Below are positions 5,825 through 9,309 of a stretch of DNA of 9,309 nucleotides, piece by piece (position 1 is the first letter of the stretch; each line of letters opens with the position of its first letter). Both the position numbers and the translations under genes were made by a program. Source of the stretch: Actinomycetes bacterium. GTDB taxonomy: Bacteria; Actinomycetota; Actinomycetes; Actinomycetales; Cellulomonadaceae. Location: assembly GCA_023418375.1 (NCBI GenBank), contig JAEZZV010000164.1:1-9309 (forward strand), given 5' to 3'. Below the pieces are notes generated by a model, which worked only from the letters and a program-made list of their open reading frames with translations, was not told where the DNA came from and ran no database searches.

Positions 5825-7138
5825 ATGTCCGTCCGCACCCGCACCCCGCTGGCCCTCGGCGCAGCGGCCGCCCTCGCCCTGTCGATCACCACCGGGGCCG
5901 CCGCAGGCCCCCTCGAGTCCAAGCGCGACCACGGCAGCATCGTCGGCCTCACGCCGATCACGCAGGTCCTCACCTATGGCCAGAAGGTCGTCGCCGTGGC
6001 GATCGAGTACTCCACGACCGTCAACCCGCGCACCCTCGACACCGGGACCTTCACGGTCTCCGACAGCCCCTACAACTTCCGCTACGACCCGATCGAGGAC
6101 CTCGCGGTGCGGGCCGACCGGACGGTGACGCGGGTCTACACCAACGACGAGCCCGCCCTCGAGGCGAGCGGCGAGTCCGACCGCGGGCGCTTCGTCATCG
6201 TCGAGCTGGACCCCACGGACGTCGGCGGCAACACCGTCATCGTCTCGAAGTGCCCCACGTTCCTGTGCTCAGTCAAGGTCAACCCTGACCTGCCCACGCA
6301 GGTGGTCCAGAACGAGGACGTCTACGCGCAGCCAGGGAACGGCGTCGGGCGCGGCCCGCTCCTCGTTTCGGCCTCGCCCACGGCCCGGTCGATGACCACC
6401 GAGCCGATCGACCTCCTCGTCGACGAGTTCATCCACGACACGTTCCTGCACGCCGGGTCCGAGCTGCCGTACGCCTACCACCTGCCCGCCGACTACGACC
6501 CGACCCGCGAGTACCCGATGGTCGTCATCCTCCCCGGGCACGGCATGGGCTACGACGGCGACAACCTCGGCGTCCAGCTCGCCGCCGACATCCCCGCGAC
6601 CGCATGGCTCCAGGAGGAGTGGACCGGCACGGACGAGGACGTCATCGTCCTGGCGCCGCAGAACCCACGGGTCGGGGTCCCGGCGGAGTCCGCGGCGATG
6701 GTCGCGCTCGTCCGCGCCTTCATGGCCGATCACGCGGTCGACGCCGAGCGCGTGTACGCGAGCACGGTGTCCTACGGCTCGACGACGGCGTGGCAGGCCC
6801 TGTCCACCGATCCCGGCCTCTTCACCGCCGTCCTCCTCACGGGCGGGTTCCGCGTGTCGGCGGCCCAGGCCGCGGCGATCGCACCGAGCGGGACGCCGAT
6901 CTGGGTGACCCACGGAACCAACGACCACCTGTTGCCCGTCGCATGGGGCCTGGAGTCGGTGACGCTCCTGCGCGACGCGTACGTCGCCGCGGGCTTCAGC
7001 CCCGAGGAAGCCGCGGACCTGATCCGGTGGACCGAGTACGGCAACGAGGCGTACTCCGAGCCGGACTACCACGCCGCCTACGGGCCGACGTACGAGGACC
7101 CGTCGATCCTCCAGTGGCTCCTCGCGCAACGCGGCTGA
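5825..7138 (+). CDS. Secreted esterase with Ig-like N-terminal domain (EstA/PHB-depolymerase-like)
   Basis: The 437-residue protein starts with a Sec signal peptide (1 to about 27, ending GAAA). Residues about 38-160 form a beta-rich Ig-like domain of the kind found in front of EstA-type esterases. Residues about 190-437 form an alpha/beta-hydrolase with oxyanion-region PGHG (237-240). The nucleophile elbow is T-V-S-Y-G with Ser316, the acid is probably Asp367 in HGTND, and the base is His416 in DYHAAYGPTYEDPSILQWL. The first Gly of the usual GxSxG is replaced by Thr314. Cys143 and Cys148 could form a small disulfide loop. It probably hydrolyses esters outside the cell, for example carbohydrate side-chain or polymer esters; the substrate is unknown. 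AAGGAAGGG at 5810-5818 supports the ATG at 5825. It is divergent from the ROK gene and probably under its control (inference). Confidence 0.85.
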   Translation: MSVRTRTPLALGAAAALALSITTGAAAGPLESKRDHGSIVGLTPITQVLTYGQKVVAVAIEYSTTVNPRTLDTGTFTVSDSPYNFRYDPIEDLAVRADRTVTRVYTNDEPALEASGESDRGRFVIVELDPTDVGGNTVIVSKCPTFLCSVKVNPDLPTQVVQNEDVYAQPGNGVGRGPLLVSASPTARSMTTEPIDLLVDEFIHDTFLHAGSELPYAYHLPADYDPTREYPMVVILPGHGMGYDGDNLGVQLAADIPATAWLQEEWTGTDEDVIVLAPQNPRVGVPAESAAMVALVRAFMADHAVDAERVYASTVSYGSTTAWQALSTDPGLFTAVLLTGGFRVSAAQAAAIAPSGTPIWVTHGTNDHLLPVAWGLESVTLLRDAYVAAGFSPEEAADLIRWTEYGNEAYSEPDYHAAYGPTYEDPSILQWLLAQRG

Positions 7139-7179
7139 CGCGCGAGCGACGAGCGACCCAGACCGGCCACACCACGAGC

Positions 7180-7219
7180 CGGCGTCGGCGGGGGACGCCC
7201 CCGATCCCCGCCGACGCCG
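7180..7219 (+). terminator. Strong GC hairpin after the first esterase gene, probable terminator
   Basis: A perfect 14-bp stem pairs 7180-7193 with 7206-7219 around a 12-base loop, starting 41 bases after the stop codon. No T tract follows, which is common for GC-rich actinobacterial hairpins. An alternative small hairpin is possible inside it, GGGGG (7190-7194) with CCCCC (7198-7202) over a 3-base loop. Placement suggests termination or 3'-end protection of the esterase mRNA. Confidence 0.55.
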
Positions 7220-7351
7220 TTCCACCCGCCGCACCGGCGGAGACCTGACGCGACCGACGATGCCGACGCCTGCCCGCTCGCCCTCGCGCGCTCGGGCACG
7301 CCCGCACACGCCGGACGTCGTCCTGCCCGGATCGGCCGCCAGCACACGGAC
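7220..7351. other. Intergenic stretch without recognisable features
   Basis: Together with the hairpin and leader ORF this is part of the roughly 300-bp gap between the two esterase genes. I find no TANNNT box with a plausible -35, no T-rich segment and no conserved RNA fold that I recognise. How the second esterase is transcribed (read-through past the hairpin, or a promoter of another sigma factor) is not evident. Confidence 0.4.
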
Positions 7352-7360
7352 AGGAGGTGA
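7352..7360 (+). promoter_or_regulatory. Near-perfect Shine-Dalgarno of the leader ORF
   Basis: AGGAGGTGA is complementary to the 3' end of 16S rRNA over all nine bases. It lies 7 bases before the ATG at 7368. It is the strongest ribosome-binding site in the window, and it serves the 23-codon leader ORF rather than the esterase directly. Confidence 0.6.
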
Positions 7361-7367
7361 CGGAGGG

Positions 7368-7439
7368 ATGGCTCGGGCACCGCCCCGCGGGCCCGAGGGA
7401 GGACAGCAGACGAGATCACGAAGGAGTGGGCTCACATGA
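7368..7439 (+). CDS. Putative 23-residue leader peptide, coupled to the second esterase
   Basis: This small ORF reads MARAPPRGPEGGQQTRSRRS followed by GLT and a TGA at 7437-7439. The stop overlaps the esterase ATG (7436-7438) as ATGA, a standard arrangement for translational coupling. The strong Shine-Dalgarno 7 bases upstream supports real translation. Codons 16-20 (AGA TCA CGA AGG AGT) are all rare in GC-rich actinobacteria and run up to and through the esterase's own ribosome site. This could slow the ribosome there, or could simply reflect an A-rich ribosome-binding region. The peptide has no recognised function and no amino-acid run of the attenuator type. It may act only by delivering ribosomes to the esterase start. 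Confidence 0.45.
   Translation: MARAPPRGPEGGQQTRSRRSGLT
7421..7426 (+). promoter_or_regulatory. Shine-Dalgarno of the second esterase gene
   Basis: AAGGAG lies 9 bases before the ATG at 7436 and supports that start. It sits inside the last codons of the leader ORF, so leader translation would temporarily cover it. Confidence 0.6.
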
Positions 7440-9259
7440 GGAATCCCGAAGGAAGACGGCGGCGCGCAGGCCTGGCGTCGCTCGTCGCGCTCGTGTCGCT
7501 CGGAGCCGCGGGGATCGCCTTCCCGTCGGCGGCCGTCGCGGACGACGACGTCGCCGCGGCGGCGGTCACGCAAGGCGCCACCGTCACGGCCAACCCGGAC
7601 TCGCCGACCGGGTACACGGTCACGTTCGTCTACCACAACCCGAACGCCACGCAGGTCCGTCTGGCCGGCGACCTCACCCTGCTCGACATCGGCACGGGGA
7701 CCACGCGGTACCAGCCCGAGCAGTTCCAGACCGGGCGCTACCACGCCGGTGGCACCGAGTTCCTCCGGGACATGACCAAGGACGCGGACGGCAACTGGTC
7801 GGTCTCGGTGCCCCTGCACGCGGGCAACCTGAGCTACTGGTACCGGGTCTGGGACCCGACCCAGGGCTGGGTCAACAAGCGGATCTGGGACCCGGCCTCG
7901 TCGAACCCCCGCCCCCCGGGTGACGCGTCCTTCCGCGTGCGGAACAACGACGTGCTCGACTCGGTCCAGGTCCCCTACGACCCGAAGCAGAACGACCCGG
8001 TCCTGGAGACCCGCGCGCAGTACGAGGTGCCCGTCGCCGACGAGGCGCAGCGCGGCAGCGTGCACTACGAGGAGTACACGACGATCCTCGGCGACGACGG
8101 CCACTACCTCGGCATCTACCTCCCGGCCGGGTACGACCCCGACCGCGCCGAGCCCTACAAGGTCGTCTACCTCGCGCACGGCATCTTCGGCGACGAGACC
8201 GACTTCATGGTCCCAGTGGGTGTCCCGACCATCCTGGACAACATGACGGCACGCGGTGAGATCGAGCCGACCGTCGTCGTGACGATGGGCAACCACTTCA
8301 CCGGCACCGGGCTGAACTTCGCCTCGTACAACCGGCAGAACGCCGCGGACAACCTGGTCCAGGTGATCCTCCCGTACGTGGAGGAGCACTACAACGTGTC
8401 CGACGAGCGCGAGGGCCGGGCGTACGGCGGCTTCTCCTACGGCGGCATGACGGGCGGGTTCGTCATGAACTCCTACCCGACGACGTTCGGCTACTACGGT
8501 CACTTCTCCGGCAACCCGTCGCTCACGGCCGCGCAGTACGACGCGTTCGCGGGCGCCGTGGGTACCAACGGCGCGTCCGTGTTCCTGGGCAACGGCTCCT
8601 TCGAGGGGCCCCTCACGGCGGCCGACGCCATCGCGGACAACTTCCGGTCCCGCGGCATCCCGGCCGCCACGGCTCAGGTCCCGGGCGCGCACGACGGCAT
8701 GACGGCGGGCCAGCTGTTCACGATCTTCGCCCGCGACTACCTGTGGACGAACGCCGACACCCGCGACGGGGTCCCGGTCCAGGCCGAGATCCCCGAGGGC
8801 GAGGACGGCGTGCTGGCCCTCACGGTGGCGGACTTCGGCGAGACCGTCCAGCTCTCGGCACCCGAGAACCTCGGTGACCGGTTGCGGCTCACCGGGGCCC
8901 TGCCCGAGGTCACCGTCACCGACTCGCGCACGGCCGACCAGGCCGGCACGGGCGGTTGGGCGGTCTCCGGCCAGGCCGACACGTTCGTCTCGAGCGGCCA
9001 GAGGATCACCGCAGACCACTTCGGGTGGACCCCGCAGGTCCTCACCCCGCGGGCCGGCCTCACCGCCGGCGGCGCGGTGGCCACCGTCCTCGACGGTGGA
9101 CCCGGCCTCGCCACCCCCGCCCGGCTCGCCTCGGCCGACGCCGAGGGCCGCTGGGGCCCGGCCACCCTCGGTGCAGGTCTGACGCTGGAGGTCCCCGTCG
9201 ACACCCAGCCCGGAACCTACACCGGGATGCTCACCCTGTCCCTCTTCCCCGTCGACTGA
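7436..9259 (+). CDS. Secreted three-domain esterase (E-set, CE1/enterochelin-esterase-like, C-terminal beta domain)
   Basis: The 607-residue protein has a Sec signal peptide (RRRR near the start, cleavage predicted after AVA at 33-35). An E-set/CBM48-like domain follows (about 48-170: TVTFVYHNPNATQVRLAGD, then GNWSVSVPL and LSYWYRVWD). The esterase domain (about 208-437) contains LGIYLPAGYD (225-234), VVYLAHGIFGDE (243-254), the nucleophile elbow G-F-S334-Y-G, and the likely base His419 in PGAHDG. The acid is unclear; Glu390 in GNGSFEGPL is a candidate. The closest kin are the carbohydrate esterase 1/IroE-like proteins (feruloyl, acetyl-xylan or siderophore esterases), so the likely role is removing ester groups from polysaccharide outside the cell. 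The C-terminal region (about 457-607) is beta-rich with GWAVSGQADTF (507-517), GWTPQV (530-535), TLGAGLTLEVP (577-587) and GTYTGMLTL (593-601). It resembles a WxL-like surface domain of actinobacterial secreted proteins. No LPXTG anchor follows. Confidence 0.85.
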   Translation: MRNPEGRRRRAGLASLVALVSLGAAGIAFPSAAVADDDVAAAAVTQGATVTANPDSPTGYTVTFVYHNPNATQVRLAGDLTLLDIGTGTTRYQPEQFQTGRYHAGGTEFLRDMTKDADGNWSVSVPLHAGNLSYWYRVWDPTQGWVNKRIWDPASSNPRPPGDASFRVRNNDVLDSVQVPYDPKQNDPVLETRAQYEVPVADEAQRGSVHYEEYTTILGDDGHYLGIYLPAGYDPDRAEPYKVVYLAHGIFGDETDFMVPVGVPTILDNMTARGEIEPTVVVTMGNHFTGTGLNFASYNRQNAADNLVQVILPYVEEHYNVSDEREGRAYGGFSYGGMTGGFVMNSYPTTFGYYGHFSGNPSLTAAQYDAFAGAVGTNGASVFLGNGSFEGPLTAADAIADNFRSRGIPAATAQVPGAHDGMTAGQLFTIFARDYLWTNADTRDGVPVQAEIPEGEDGVLALTVADFGETVQLSAPENLGDRLRLTGALPEVTVTDSRTADQAGTGGWAVSGQADTFVSSGQRITADHFGWTPQVLTPRAGLTAGGAVATVLDGGPGLATPARLASADAEGRWGPATLGAGLTLEVPVDTQPGTYTGMLTLSLFPVD

Positions 9260-9287
9260 CGCACACCATCAGGTAGCCCGTGGCCGG

Positions 9288-9309
9288 CCGGCCGGCAGCC
9301 GTCGGCCGG
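9288..9309 (+). terminator. Inverted repeat after the second esterase, cut by the window end
   Basis: CCGGCCG (9288-9294) pairs with CGGCCGG (9303-9309) over an 8-base loop, starting 28 bases after the stop codon. It could be a terminator. The right arm ends exactly at the window edge, so the full stem cannot be judged, and the repeated GGCC units make several pairings possible. Confidence 0.3.

Noticed and set aside
6269..9019. 916-codon open frame on the minus strand across both esterase genes
   Set aside because: It is the antisense of two well-supported esterase genes with signal peptides and catalytic motifs. Its protein is Arg/Val/Gly/Asp-rich with no recognisable domain. Long antisense frames are expected at this GC content.
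1..9309. Mobile elements, CRISPR arrays, tRNA or rRNA genes
   Set aside because: I saw no transposase or integrase motifs, no flanking target duplications, no regularly spaced repeats and no tRNA-like cloverleaf or rRNA sequence.

Overview
The window comes from a very GC-rich genome whose genes use Actinobacteria-style signals: TANNNT -10 boxes, two apparently leaderless genes, and secreted enzymes with Ala-rich signal peptides. The gene content (a GH114 enzyme, a ROK repressor and two secreted esterases) would suit a polysaccharide-degrading actinobacterium of the Cellulomonas/Promicromonospora type. That placement is inference, not something I could search.

Left part (1-1109, + strand): a lipoprotein of the GH114 endo-alpha-1,4-polygalactosaminidase type, apparently translated from a leaderless mRNA. 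It converges with the next block.

Middle part (1110-5646, - strand, transcribed right to left): a ROK-family repressor with winged helix and zinc site, then a FIST-domain sensor protein, then a tandem-GAF GGDEF-EAL protein with both c-di-GMP active sites intact. The FIST and GGDEF-EAL genes are separated by 11 bp, and the Shine-Dalgarno of the second overlaps the stop of the first, so they look like a coupled sensor/output pair. The ROK gene lies 97-98 bp upstream of the ATG I chose for the FIST gene and may or may not be co-transcribed.

Intergenic switch (5647-5824): an AT-rich island holding two divergent promoters and a 20-bp imperfect palindrome that overlaps the ROK gene's own -35 box. 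It is the best candidate for the ROK operator.

Right part (5825-9259, + strand): two secreted alpha/beta-hydrolase esterases. The first has an Ig-like N-terminal domain followed by a PHB-depolymerase/EstA-like esterase. The second has an E-set (CBM48-like) domain, a CE1/enterochelin-esterase-like domain and a C-terminal beta-rich domain. Between them lie a strong GC-rich hairpin and a 23-codon leader ORF with a near-perfect Shine-Dalgarno. Its stop overlaps the start of the second esterase as ATGA.

Working model (inference): the ROK protein senses a sugar and controls itself and the divergent esterase(s). The FIST/GGDEF-EAL pair is a separate c-di-GMP module, and the GH114 lipoprotein may act on an amino-sugar exopolysaccharide. 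I saw no tRNA, rRNA, CRISPR array, insertion sequence or phage gene. The points most worth checking are the coupled leader ORF, the divergent palindrome and the FIST-GGDEF-EAL pair.
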